Below are positions 1 through 11,202 of a stretch of 64,000 nt of DNA, one piece after another; positions within the stretch are counted from its first letter, which is position 1; each line of letters starts with the position of its first letter. Both the position numbers and the translations under genes were made by a program. The stretch is taken from assembly GCA_035578155.1 (NCBI GenBank), contig JAPWDM010000014.1:11945501-12009500 (forward strand), in the 5' to 3' direction. Origin of the DNA: Brachynemurus nebulosus. Its lineage: Eukaryota > Arthropoda > Insecta > Neuroptera > Myrmeleontidae. Under the pieces are notes generated by a model. It made no database searches and was not told the origin of the DNA. It saw nothing but the letters and a program-made list of their open reading frames with translations.

Positions 1-1030
1 AGAAGAAAAATATATACAAGATAAAACTTTATTTAACTATACTTTTCAACAATTAATACAAAATACAATTTACTTCACATTGACATATAGCCTTACAACG
101 TTTAAGTATGCTTTCAACCAGAATCTTTGAAAATTATAGGTAAACACCATCTCATGATCTGGCTAGTGACATTATGATCTGTCTAATTAGACAATCGGTC
201 GCCGACATATAGGTACATACTGGATAATTATAAATTTGTAGGTTTTATTTTGTACCAATTTTGTTATTCAATTGTCGATAAATGCTAACGAATGCGTTTT
301 GTGCTTAGTTATACAGACCATTGAATTATATTGGGAAATTTTAATTGTTTATTCCAATTAATGACGTATCAATCACAGTAGTTTTGCTCTTAATAGATTT
401 CGTTGAAATTGTAAATTAGTGATCAACTTTCAATAATATTATATTTTACGACAGGTAATTAAAAATTAATTAATTTTGTATTCAGCATTGTAATCTATTT
501 TAATAAACGAAATAAAAAAATTATTTACATAAATTTAATTTTAGTATAATTTCCCCGTTTTAACTGGTTTACAAGTTTCTGGCGGTAAACTATTTTGTCA
601 GATACTGTAATCTATTATATTTCTTTTCACATAAGTAGACGCTTACAGTGTCTGAAAACAGTTTTGTAATTTCAATAAAGATTCAATTGGATCTTTGGTA
701 TAAGTTATTTTGTCGTATGAAATTTGTTTCAAAACCCCGCCAGTCGGGGTCGGTCCTGGTTAGTTGAACATATTAACTACCAGTCGTACCCGTGACGCTG
801 TTCACGCGAAACGTTGAGTAGTTTCTTTTTCCAATTTGTATTTTTTTGCAACACAATATGCATTAAATTGTCTCCAAATTGACAACTGTGTATTTATAAT
901 TGTATTTTTCGGTACACAATTAGAAATATTTTCTTTGCTTTCAGATTCAGAAAAATTTCCAAACTGATAGTAAAGTATTCAATTTATTTACATTTTGTTA
1001 CTATAGTTATGAAATTATGAAATATGTAAT
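1..1030. other. AT-rich non-coding stretch
   Basis: No open frame of interest and no repeat architecture was recognised in most of this stretch. The only GC-richer part is 736-823, which holds a small hairpin (CCCCG, loop CCAGT, CGGGG) and the GAAAC-type hairpin listed separately. Confidence 0.6.
757..823 (+). other. Hairpin with GAAAC core, possibly decayed Penelope-type tail
   Basis: The stretch contains CTGGTTAGTT...AACTACCAG (imperfect hairpin) followed by CGTGA...TCACG closing directly onto CGAAACGTTGAGTAG. A helix followed by CGAAAC and a GTTGAG-type tail resembles, from general knowledge, the conserved ends of Penelope-like retroelements, some of which carry hammerhead motifs. The canonical CUGANGA core is not present here, so this would be a decayed or unrelated hairpin. 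It parallels the better motif at 62784-62825. Confidence 0.25.
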
Positions 1031-1138
1031 TTTACGTAATGTGTGTACATGCTCAAAATGGTTTTTCCATTTTCCCATGAGAATGAGACATTTTTTCGAA
1101 GTAAAAAGTATCTTAGATGTTGATCCAGATAAAAATTT

Positions 1139-1764
1139 GGGTAACTTCACAAATGTAAACTTTACCGGATCGATGCAGCATCATGACTTTTCTGATGCGT
1201 CTAATACTACATGATGCGCTGCTGATGGTCTCTTGAAATTTGATGCACATTAGATGTTTTTGAACGGGATATTGGCATAATTTAGCCTCTGATTTGGCTA
1301 TAGATAAGACAGATAATGTAGCATGATAGACTATAGATAATATAGCAAAACAGTCCTTGTATAGGTATAGTATCTTTGAATTTCAACTTGAACTTATATT
1401 ACTTGAAATTAAAAATATTGAAATTATTTGAATAAAAAATATTACATACCTATTTTGAGTGTTCAAATAGTTTAAACAATTTTAATGAAAGCTAAATACA
1501 TTCATCTTTTTCAACAATTAGTTTTTCGGAATTATTCCTGTTGGTGTTAATACCTACATAATATGGCAAGTAGTTATAATTCCACATTATACACGTTATA
1601 CAAATGACATGCATCTTGGACACGCATCACCAAATTTCCTGATGCATTTTTTTGACGCATCAAATGCAAAAATGAACTCTTGATTTTTCGTTGTGATGCG
1701 TCTGATGCGTTTTTGAACTTTTGACTCTGCCTCATGCAAGCAGTGATGCATTTTTGAAGTTAGC
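1139..1764. mobile_element. TIR element inserted in the LINE-type tail
   Basis: The ends are inverted: GGTAACTTCACAAATG at the left and, reading inward from the right, GGCTAACTTCAAAAATGCA. TTT on both sides may be a 3-bp target duplication. Inside, TGATGCGT/ACGCATCA motifs recur many times (for example near 1172, 1196, 1627, 1652, 1697, 1708), as if the termini or binding sites were iterated. It is non-coding. The intact second LINE-tail unit downstream gives the approximate empty site. The superfamily is uncertain. Confidence 0.55.
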
Positions 1765-1949
1765 CTTTATAATCACACAAAATTTCATTAAAATTCGTCC
1801 AGTAGTTTTTACGTAATGTGTGTACAATGTACATGCTCAAAATAGTTTTTCCATTTTCCCGTGGGAATGAGACATTTTCCCGGAATAAAAAGTATCATCA
1901 CACCAAATTTCATTAAAATCTGTCCAGTAGTTTTTGCGTGATGTGTGAA

Positions 1950-1970
1950 CAGACAGACAGACAGACAGAC
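1950..1970 (+). repeat. (CAGA)n microsatellite
   Basis: About five CAGA units at the 3' end of the LINE-type tail, the usual position for this tetranucleotide in such insect repeats. Confidence 0.85.
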
Positions 1971-1972
1971 AA

Positions 1973-2386
1973 AAATCGCTGTTTTGATATCTACATCGAT
2001 AACTATTTACAGTACAAGTACAATTTTCAAAAAATATTCCATGTACAGAAACGGTCTCGTTACAGTTTTATTATATGTATAGATTAATACACCTATACAT
2101 TCACTATACTTACTACGTCACATGCATGCTAATGTTATGTTGATAAACGTTACCAATAATCTATTAGCAATAAATTACTGTGGACAACCAATACTAAATA
2201 TACAATTCCCATAGTGTTAATGATTAATTGTTTAACAATATTGTATATTTCAATATAGGTAAAATGCGTGCATAATACTAACAAATATTTCTGGTATGCA
2301 TACCAGAAATATATGACGTATTAGTAAATATAACTCTCGGTACTAATTTGCAGTGGCAAAGGTTTCTGTGTTAAGGGGTGAAAAAT
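1973..2386. other. Non-coding, with a 28-bp perfect palindrome at 2285-2312
   Basis: The only structure seen is a perfect palindrome without a loop: half-site ATATTTCTGGTATG followed at once by its reverse complement (2285-2312). Otherwise it is AT-rich unique-looking sequence. Confidence 0.5.
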
Positions 2387-3200
2387 CGAAATAGACAAGC
2401 GAAAATTAAGGTAATTCCTGGAATTTTCTTTGACAAAACTAATGAAAATCGATCAAATATTCACTAGATTCCGAAATAATTTAACACGGGTTCAGAAATA
2501 TGTAGGAAATTAAAGCACTCCTACAATTATCAATACTGGTATCTATGAGAAAGTTTCAAGCAAGCCCGACGAAAGACGGGGAAGCCAGGATTGCAGCTTC
2601 GAAGCTCGGGGTTGTAGAGGGGGGCCATCGGTAAAAGACCTGAGAAAAAGTGAAAAGAGGTTATTTAAAAGAGGTTATTTTGTTCGTTATTTATTTTTTT
2701 GGTTGAAAATATTTTAAAAATATAATTTATTTCCGGGGCTCACCCTTTAGCTCCGCAACCTTGATCTCAACGTATGAAAATTAAATACGTTATTGAATTA
2801 TGAATATAGCTACTTTAAAGACGTTGGGTAAGCGGATGGAACAATATCAAGAATTGATTTTGTAAAAAATTTTAAAATATCTGATTTAAAAGTGAGGTGA
2901 AGCTGAAATTCACCCTCTGGACTATCGAGTAGGACTCAAGTTAAATAGCTGGATCGATCTTAACAAAATTTTATGAAAATTAGATATAGTACCGAAACAT
3001 GAATATTGGCTACTTTAGAGTCGTTGAGCGAGCGAAGCGAAAGGAAACACTATAAGGAATTTATTTGTACAAAATTTCAGAACTATATGGTTAAAATTGT
3101 CATCAGTGCCACCAAAAGGGCTCAAATTAAAAAGCTGAAGAAACTTTGACAAAATTTTGCTTAAATATACTATCGAGATCTCCAAAAAAATGAAGGTGCG
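2387..3200. repeat. Diverged tandem units of about 220-230 bp
   Basis: Two to three old copies can be aligned by eye. Phrases such as 'gaatatNGCTACTTTAGAG.CGTTG' (about 2805 and 3002), 'CTCAA.TTAAATAGCTG' (2936 and 3121) and 'TTNACAAAATTTTATGAAAATTAGA' recur with the same spacing. The stretch also holds a GC-richer patch at 2565-2640 (CCCGACGAAAGACGGGGAAG). No reading frame survives. The type of repeat is not recognised. Confidence 0.45.
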
Positions 3201-4620
3201 GTTAAGATGAAAGTGACGTTAATATGGGCTTTGATACCCTGAATGATCTAAAATAGAAATACTTCTAAAATTATTTTGATACAGGTATCCACATAGAGGC
3301 ATTATAGTGTGAAGATTAACCATGCTTAACTTAAACTTAAAATAACTTAAAATATTCAACAGGTGATAATTAAAATGAAACGGTTCATTGATTACAAAAG
3401 AGTAATACAAAAACATATTATTTTAATTGGAAAAAATTTTAAAAACTCGATATTAATTTATTAATTTTATAACTTCAACATGAAAGATCTGATTGAAAAA
3501 AAGTATATCCTTTGTGTAAAGTCTGATCATTAAATTTTGTCGTTACCTATTAACTGACACTTTGATAAGTAATATTAATTGACATACATTTTATGTATAT
3601 GTCAAATTAACGATGAGACTCGAATTGTGTTTAATTCAAATTATAATTTCAGTTGAATCGATTTTTTTAATTCGAATATGAAATATGATGATTTTTTAAC
3701 ATTTCGTGAACTCAATAATACATGTCTTCACGTTTAAAGCAATTGAAATTCATAGTAGATACATGTACAACAGTATTATAAAGTACAACTGGCCGTATTT
3801 TTAACGTATCTTGCCGCTTCAATTATTCATTGATTCGTTCAGTCTATAAACTATATAAGTACATAAAATGTTCATTGGTCTATGGTGAAAACAGAATTAG
3901 ACGGGTACTGGCATAGTACCCCTCCAATATAAAATGGATTATGGTTTTAAGCAGACTGTCAGAAGATGGCGCCTTCTACATTCTTTAAACAATGTAAGCA
4001 ACTCCAACCGACAACTGTCGCGCATGTTCATTAAACAGATTGTTAACAGATGGCACCTTCTATATTCTTTATGCAAGTACCTACGGTTTTTTTAAATAAT
4101 GTTTTTCAAGGGAAACATACAATCATCTTAAACAATTTTTTTCGTCAATAGTGGGGAATGTAATCTTGGATATTTGGATATGGGGACTGTACCTATATAG
4201 ATATATTGCTGATCACGTACCGATTTCAAATTTACTTACCAGTTAAGACTGATTTTTTCTTTTTTTTTTATACCTACTAAATATTAGTATTTTGCACAAA
4301 AAAAGTGGATATCTTCTGGACAGTAGCTAGTCGCCAGAAATTCATTTACTTACAAAATTCCAAATGTAATTGGCAGAACGTTTTAGTTCCATCACACACT
4401 TTCCGGTTTTCCAAAATCACTTTAAAGAATACCTTCTCTTATAAAAACAACACATTTTGTTTGTATTGTCCCTAAATTAATTTCAGTATAATATAAATTT
4501 TCTTATCCATAGGCATCCTAGGAATATATCTGTAATATTTATCCATGCATTAATTGTATCATATTAATTCACTAATAATATAGAAATTGGTATATTTAAA
4601 TGTACCCACCCGCATTGTAT
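3201..4620. other. Non-coding; short direct repeat at 3952-4072
   Basis: There is no gene. A 36-bp phrase is repeated 84 bp apart: CAGACTGTCAGAAGATGGCGCC...TTCTTTA at about 3952 and CAGATTGTTAACAGATGGCACC...TTCTTTA at about 4036. The rest shows nothing recognisable. Confidence 0.5.
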
Positions 4621-7032
4621 AATCATGCCTATTTTCAATCCGCGCTACACAAATAGGTATCTAGCCAGCTACGCACTCATTTCAGAAAACAATATGGTTG
4701 TTATTTTGTATACAAACACAATTGATGGGGGGCGGTTATTTCGGTGTGAGATCGCTGCTAAAATTACATTACATAAATTGATAGCAAATGATTATCCAAT
4801 ACTTCAAATTTAAATCAACAAACACCAAAATACTGTAGTTTTATGGGTAAACAAATAAACAAATTAACAAAATTGTTTTCTAATAAAATATATCGAAAAT
4901 TTGTTTATTATGTGATGAATGTTTATTGTTGTTACATGGATGTTTACAAATTCAAAATAAATGTAATCTTGGTTCTTCAAATTTTTATGTTTATTTTTAT
5001 ATAACACTAACCGTGACTCGTGGTCATAGAACACTAGAAGCCAACTAATATCAAAAAAGTGTAGCTCGCTTGGTGTCATTTGTAGGTCTGTCACAGCTTA
5101 GGTGATTCAGTCGTCCACAGCACTTGTAGCAGTTCGGACACTGATTGTTGCAACAATGTAATACCTGAATGCGTAGCGCTTAGAGTACATACATATTACA
5201 CCTGACATTAAGTGTGCAATGTGTGTGTGTACCACTGTGGTACCACGTACATAGCATGTATCAGCTCCCTCCAGTTACCGAGCTCACACACACAAACATC
5301 AACTACACCACACATACAGACACAAACTCTAAATATGTATATAACCATAGAAGCTCCTCCCATTTTTGTGACGTAAATTCTTGGCGACAAGCGGGATACT
5401 AATTATTATACAGTAGTTTGGCCCCTTGCTCGTGGTTTTTTACCTGCGTAAACTTATCTAAATTATGGATGAAATTATTTCCGATTAAAAATTAGATACT
5501 CCGAAACTCTATCCAGTAATATAATTTATAATCCTTGGTTCTGCTCGCCGAATGACTAAGATAACTATCTTTATATATATTTCAATAGCATGGCTAATTG
5601 ATATATGTTGTAATCAATGAACCGTTTCATTTTAATTATCACCTGTAGAATTCGTTAAATTCGATATCTTAACACTTATAGCTGTATACATACATACTGT
5701 CATAACTACAAAATACTATTACTTTAAACAAAATGCTATTTATGAAGTAAATGTCTATCTTCATACAAGCTTATTTGGTAAATTGAAAACTTCACTTAAG
5801 AAGTAGTTTATAAGTTTTTACATAATCTATTTTTATGAAATTAAATATATAGGCGAGATCAATTGTAGAACGAATTCTTGGCATTCTTGAAATTTCAGTT
5901 ATTTTTAAATAAGAGGTGTTAATAAGGTGTTTACGTTTATTATTTATGTATTGAACAGGATTGGTCATCACCAAGCCATATGTCTTGGTTTATATTCGTT
6001 TAGATAACGAACGCATTTCAATTTAGTTATACTTGACAAATATTTATCTCCAAAATTATCTTCAAAATACATATTATTTAAATTTTTAGTAACTATACTA
6101 AATTTATATAACATTTTTTTTAAATATTTATTATTATTATTATTATTTTTTAATTGTTGATACTAAAAATAAAATATTAAAAACGATTGTGAACAAACTA
6201 AACCTGTAGTAAAAGAATGGAATTGTCATTACAATTGGTCTTGACTATATTTTTGTCTAAATCAAAATTTCATTCTTTGTCAGAGATTCAACACAATAAT
6301 CAGTATTTTTTTTTTTCGTATTTGAATGTACTCACACTTAATTAAACAACAGAATTGGCCAATCAATTATACAACCATTTTGAGATTTTGATTAAACAGA
6401 AATGAATTGAGTAGCTATTGAGGTACATACAAATCTTATTTAATTTTACAAATAAAATTTCAATAATAAAATTATCATCACAGTACTTGTAATAATCGAT
6501 ATAGGAGCTCTTTATCTCAAATGATAATAGAAATTTTGAATCTATTGTATAAATAAAAAGGTTCTCAAAAGGGTTATCTGTATGAATTTTCAAACCATCT
6601 CCCTTGTGGGTATTTAATTATGTAGACATTTAATATACTTACCACACAAATTAATAAATGACAAGAGGATTATTACAAGATTTCTGAGAATTATTTCTAT
6701 GGAGTTTACATGAGGACCACGAATTGTTGTACATGGGGTGTTTATATTTTTGCAAAGGGGAAACTGGAGTAAAGGCAAAAATAGAGCAGGCTTTTTCGAA
6801 ATCATGCAGCCTTGTTTACTTTGCGAAAAGATGTGATGGGTTCTATGACTTCAAAACAATTGAGAAATTACATATTTTCGATAAGTAGATAAGATTACTT
6901 AAACTGTAGGTATTTACTAACTTACTAGCCTTTATCAGCGATCCCACTTGCGTAATATTTGAAATTATAACAATAAATTGATCCCTTTTTTGCTAACATT
7001 ATGTCAGGTTCTACCTAATTTAATGATGCAGA
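4621..7032. other. Non-coding stretch with short simple repeats
   Basis: Nothing gene-like is seen. There is a TG/CA-rich patch at 5213-5325 in which both strands are open for about 60 codons (a low-complexity artefact) and a short (TTA)n tract near 6129-6147. A phrase GAACCGTTTCATTTTAATTATCACCTGT at 5619-5646 is the reverse complement of 3361-3387, a short dispersed inverted match. Confidence 0.5.
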
Positions 7033-7667
7033 GTAGGTAAAGTGGCTCCCAAATCTTTCAGCAGTACCCCGCTGATTTTTATTACCAATGTAAACTTGCT
7101 CCCTAAATGGTCAGCAAGGGTGGGTCATTTTGACGGGAGGTCGCAGTATTTGTTTTTGTGTGTATACGCTGCAATTCAAAAATACTGGAACCCTCTAGAA
7201 AAAAGGTAAGGTTTATATAATTTTAATTTTCTTTAATTTTCATTAATTTTCTTTAAAAACTAGGTGGCGAGGTTAGCTAAGATTAGGTTAGTTTAGTTAA
7301 TTTTGATAAAATACTTCGACTTTAATATAAAAACTGGGTGGTGAAGTTAGTTAAGATTAGATTAATTTACTTAGTTTTGACAATATACTTCGACTCTGAT
7401 GTAAAAATTAGCTGGTGAGGTTAATTATGGTTAGGTTAGTTTAGTTAGTTTTGACAATATACTCTGTATGTACAATATCTAAATTATAACATAAAATGTT
7501 CATGGATTTTCGCCTACCAATATAATTCTCCTGTTTTAACTGCGTCAATAGAAAAAAACATGTGGTAACCCATTTCAGAGTAGGGAGCCAGTTTACATAG
7601 ACCATTAAGAGATCCGGGAACCAGATTACACTGTAAAAATGGTCAAGGGAGCGAGTTTACCTTCGCC
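7033..7667. mobile_element. TIR element of GGTAAAGTGGCTCCC type
   Basis: The left end reads TAGGTAAAGTGGCTCCC; reading inward from the right end gives AAGGTAAACTCGCTCCCTTG. The motif is iterated inside: ATGTAAACTTGCTCCCTAAA near 7089 and, inverted, GGAGCCAGTTTACAT near 7585. It carries no coding sequence. The architecture (TIR motif repeated subterminally, under 1 kb, purine-rich ends) is shared with the elements at 26291, 27757 and 41236. Contains the 74-bp tandem repeat at 7255-7468. Confidence 0.5.
7255..7468 (+). repeat. Three tandem ~74-bp units (GGTTAG-rich)
   Basis: Units begin near 7255, 7330 and 7403 with AAAAACTRGGTGGYGARGTTAG and continue GATTAGGTTAGTTTAGTTA...TTTTGACAATATACTTCGACT. 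They are diverged copies with the same period. The GGTTAG steps recall the insect telomere unit TTAGG but are not a telomeric array. Confidence 0.75.
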
Positions 7668-7773
7668 CTTTTATAGTTCCAGACTTTAAGAGGAGATACG
7701 AAACTCTTATAAGATCACTATCGAGTCCGTTCTTCCGTCTGTCACAGAGGTTTTTTTTCGAAAACTATGTAAC

Positions 7774-8632
7774 TTAAGGGGGATAACTAGTGTGACCGCC
7801 TTAAAAGAGGTGATTTTTGGGAATTTTTTAAAGAAAACTACTGTATGGAATGTTTTAATATTTTAACGATATATATATATGTTGATATCTAATAAATTCA
7901 TGATAAAATTTTTGGACCAAAAAATTGAAATTTCAGGGAGTTATTCGCGATCTCTCAAGGCTCCAGAAAAAAAACTCCCCCTTCACAGGGCCTGAAATAA
8001 AAAAACCAAAAAGCCTATTAAACTTGAACGTATTGCCCGTACCGTGAACCTCAATCGAAGAAAAAAAGTTGAAATTTAACAAACGGGCAGAGTTTTTAAA
8101 AAAAGTTTCAAAATTAGCGCGAAAATTTGATGATTTTTGGCTTGCAAAAATTACATTTATTATTCGATCGGAAAACTGGAGGTTCATGGTACGGAGAAAC
8201 ATATATAAAAGAAACTGCAATAAGAATCAACTCGAGCGGATGATTTATCTTGGAGTTATAGCTGCAGCAAATTTCTATATTTTACCTAGGTATTCGTTTT
8301 AATCACTAAGAATTTTCACTAAAATTATTTACGATGTACTCACTATAACGGTCATAGTAAAACTAGATGAGTCGTTTAAATGTGGCAGGGTCTAGCTACT
8401 CCACAACATGTTACGGGCAACCACGTCTAGAAACTCCCATACTTTTAACCTTTTTACATTTCTCAATACCCCAAAGTTAACAATGAAAATCAGAATCCGC
8501 TCTTCGGATGGCTGTAACTCAAAAACTATTTGAGATATTCACTTGAAATTTTAATGTGTTATTTTTAAAGGTATAGACTATTGTAAAAAAAAATTTTACA
8601 ATTTTTTGAAAACGTCACACTAGTCCCCTTAA
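7774..8632. mobile_element. TTAA-flanked TIR element, 0.86 kb
   Basis: TTAA lies at both borders (7774-7777 and 8629-8632). Immediately inside are GGGGGATAACTAGTGTGACC at the left and, reading inward from the right, GGGGACTAGTGTGACG, a TIR with a 3-bp gap. TTAA duplications are typical of piggyBac and Kolobok elements; a G-run at the terminus fits Kolobok better, but this is inference. The interior is AT-rich without a transposase. A second, truncated copy lies inverted at 59785-60154, where a related Lys-rich frame is open longer. Confidence 0.65.
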
Positions 8633-8795
8633 ACATATATAAGTACCTAAGTATCATTAATCAGTTTATAATGCTAAAATTTTAATTTTAATAGGATTAG
8701 TAGAATATTACGAATCTAAATATTTTTTAAATGCTATATAGGCTGAAGCCGATTGCATCAAATGTGCCGTCGTAGAAATTTAAAAAAAAAAAGTG

Positions 8796-9110
8796 TAAAA
8801 AAATTGATGATTAACTCGGATACAAACAAAGTGAGCGCGGTATGACAGAACAAAACTTGCTTCATACTTCTTAGAAATCTCATCTTTTCCGGGATAGACA
8901 CTTCCCACATGAAACGTATTAGCATATCAAATTTTTCAAAGAATACAATGTTTTATATATATAAGTACGATAAATTTTATCAATTTCCGTAATAACGATA
9001 AAAAAAATTTCAATGATAATTAGTTAAATTAAAAAAAAAAAACCTTTTCAACTAGCTTTTTTCCATCATACCGCCCTAACTTTGTGTCCGGTAAAACCAT
9101 CAATTTTTAT
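8796..9110. mobile_element. MITE-like inverted repeat, ~50-bp arms
   Basis: The left arm AAAAATTGATGATTAACTCGG...ACAAAGTGAGCGCGGTATGA matches the reverse complement of the right arm (AAAAATTGATGGTTTTACCGG...ACAAAGTTAGGGCGGTATGA). TA flanks the arms. It is non-coding and about 315 bp long. Confidence 0.6.
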
Positions 9111-10018
9111 AGTTTAATACTTTTGTAGCTCTAAAGATATCTGCGTAAAATTATTTTACTTTGATTATTATTTTTTCTTTGCCTGTTTAATCCACAACAA
9201 ATGTATAGCAAAGCGCATCAAACCGTAAATCATGCAACACTTTACAATTGTTTATTCTAATTACGAAAAAAAAAAGTTCTTTGAATTTCTACGCTACGTA
9301 CGTATGTATGTGTGATCATTGAATTTATTTGAAGTGAATGAAAAAAGAAAATTTTTATTTGATTGATCTGTTTCACGCTTCCTTTGTGAATTATCCTTTT
9401 GTCGAGGGCTGTTTGTATACAAAATAAAAATTCAATTCAATAAATAAATACTACGTACGAAAAGAAAAAATTGGGTAACTGATAAAAAAAAAATCAAAAC
9501 AGGAAAGCGATAGAGAAAAAAGTTTCTGCATGAACGCATTTTACTTTACATTTAACTTCTTACGTTTTCATCTAACGAAAAATTTATTTTACATATCATA
9601 ACATCAATAGCGGCGGAGTTTTCCATCTTTTTTCCCCATAGAAATTAGGTCAATTAGATATGTTTTTTGTGCTCTTCAAAACTCTTTTTTTTCATTTCGA
9701 AAAGTTTACTCTCAAATAAATAACTAAAGTGTTTCAAAAATTTTTTGCAGAAAATTACTACCTATTCGGTTACGTTTATTTTTATTTTTCATAAAAAAAA
9801 GTAGGCTAAACATTCAGTGTTGTTCTTTAATCGACCACTGTACATATAAAAAGGAAATGAAGGTAAAAAAAAATTAGAGAGAATATGGAAGGAAATCACT
9901 GAACAGTAAAAAAGAAGAAAATAGAACTTGGAAATTTTTATTTAACAAATATTATTTACTTTAGCCTATTACGTATATTCATGAAACTGATACAAATTTT
10001 TAAATGAAAATCGCCTCA
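9111..10018. other. Non-coding AT-rich stretch
   Basis: Poly-A and poly-T runs and no repeat architecture or reading frame that I can support. Confidence 0.5.
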
Positions 10019-11202
10019 GTACTTAATTCAGAAAAATATCGACTTTTTTCAAGACGTTAGAGAAACGTTTAAAAGCAGTATTGTATCCTAGAACCATTTC
10101 CACCATTTGTTGGGTTAATATTTGGTCGTGTAATATAAAGTGTCGTTTTCCGATCACTTGGTATACCACCTAATTTAGATAAATATCAACACTTTCTTAA
10201 GCATTAGGGAAGAGAAATGTTTAAAAGTAATTCTTCAAACTTAAGGATGTTTGGGAGGTACAATCGGAGATAAAAGTACATGAAATTAGAAATTCGTGAA
10301 TAATTGCGTTGTATAACAAACTATGAGGTAAATAAATAGTTATCTTTGTTAAATAATAGCTATCACTACAACTGATTGTACAATACATCGAACTATAGCT
10401 CTCAGCTGACTACAAGAGCTGAGTACATTCTGACGATTTTTCGGAGGAATTTCAGATGTTACGAGACGATTGAAAATTTAGTAGAATGTTCCTCATTAAA
10501 TACTAAGGCCTCTGTGAAAATTTCGAACCGATTCACTAAGCCGTTAAAAAGTAATTTAATCTGTTCTATTTTCGAATTTCCATAAGAGTACGTGTAAAAT
10601 TAGTTTTTTTTTTTTTTTTAATAACTTTTTAACGACTTAGTGAATCGGTTTGAAATTTTCACAGGGGCCTTAGTATTTAACAAGGAACATTCTACTAAAT
10701 TTTCAATCGTCTCGTAGCATCTGAAATTCCTCCGAAAAATCCTCAGAATGTACTCAGTTCTTGTAGTCAGCTGAGAGCTATAGTTTGATGTATTGTACAA
10801 TCAGTTGTAGTGATAGCTATTATTTATCAAAGATAACTATTTATTTACCTCATAGTTTGTTATACAACGCAATTATTCACGAATTTCTAATTTCATGTAC
10901 TTTTATCTCCGATTGTACCTCCCAAACATCCTTAAATGGAATTATTCTATTCTATAATCACTTTGGCCATTAACTGAAATAACATTTAGTCGTGTAATAT
11001 GAAATGTCGTTTTCGGACCACTTTGTCTACCACGTAATTCAGATAAAAATCAACACTTTATTAAGTATTAGAGAATTGTTTAAAAGCCATTCGTCAATCT
11101 TAAATGGAATTATTGTATTCTGGAATCATTGTCGTCATTAATTAGAAAAACATTAGGCCGTGTAATATGACATGTCGTTATCCGACTATTTGGTTGACCA
11201 TA
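10019..11202 (-). repeat. ~170-bp satellite, minus orientation, about three units
   Basis: The unit contains GGTCGTGTAATATGAAATGT, CGTTTTCCGACCACTTGGT and CAACACTTTCTTAAGCATTA. TCGTGTAAT recurs at 10125, 10990 and 11158; after subtracting the 691-bp foldback plus TSD between the first two, the spacing is about 174 and 168 bp. The same unit occurs in the other orientation at 25588-25850 and 61750-63242. No RNA gene or coding potential was seen in it. Confidence 0.75.
10245..10931. mobile_element. 687-bp foldback element with TTAA duplication
   Basis: The arms (about 10245-10556 and 10620-10931) are close to identical reverse complements starting GGATGTTTGGGAGGTACAAT; the short centre is T-rich. 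TTAA borders both ends (10241-10244, 10932-10935). A neighbouring satellite unit reads ...CAATCTTAAATGGAATTATT, giving the empty site directly. Two similar ~60-codon frames on opposite strands are a consequence of the inverted arms, not genes. Transcription through it would make a long hairpin RNA. Confidence 0.85.

Larger units (their letters stand above)
1031..1970 (+). repeat. LINE-type 3' tail, two tandem units, first split
   Basis: A unit of the type ACGTAATGTGTGTACATGCT...CATTTTCCCRTGRGAATGAGACATTTT...AAAAAGTATC...ATCACACMAAATTTCATTAAAA...GTCCAGTAGTTTTT occurs twice. The second unit (about 1810-1950) is intact and ends in (CAGA)5. The first starts at 1031, is interrupted after about 1138, and resumes at about 1765. 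Sequences with 'AAATTTCATTAAAATC.GTCCAGTAGTTTTTGCGTGA' plus CAGA tails are common in insect genomes and are usually interpreted as 3' ends of RTE-like LINEs or dependent SINEs; the class is inferred. No coding part remains. Confidence 0.55.

Noticed and set aside
7255..7468. Interstitial telomere array
   Set aside because: GGTTAG words occur once or twice in a 74-bp unit, not as head-to-tail TTAGG repeats.
10376..10800. Two similar peptides of 69 and 60 residues on opposite strands
   Set aside because: They lie at mirror positions in the two arms of one foldback element, so similarity is a consequence of the inverted repeat.
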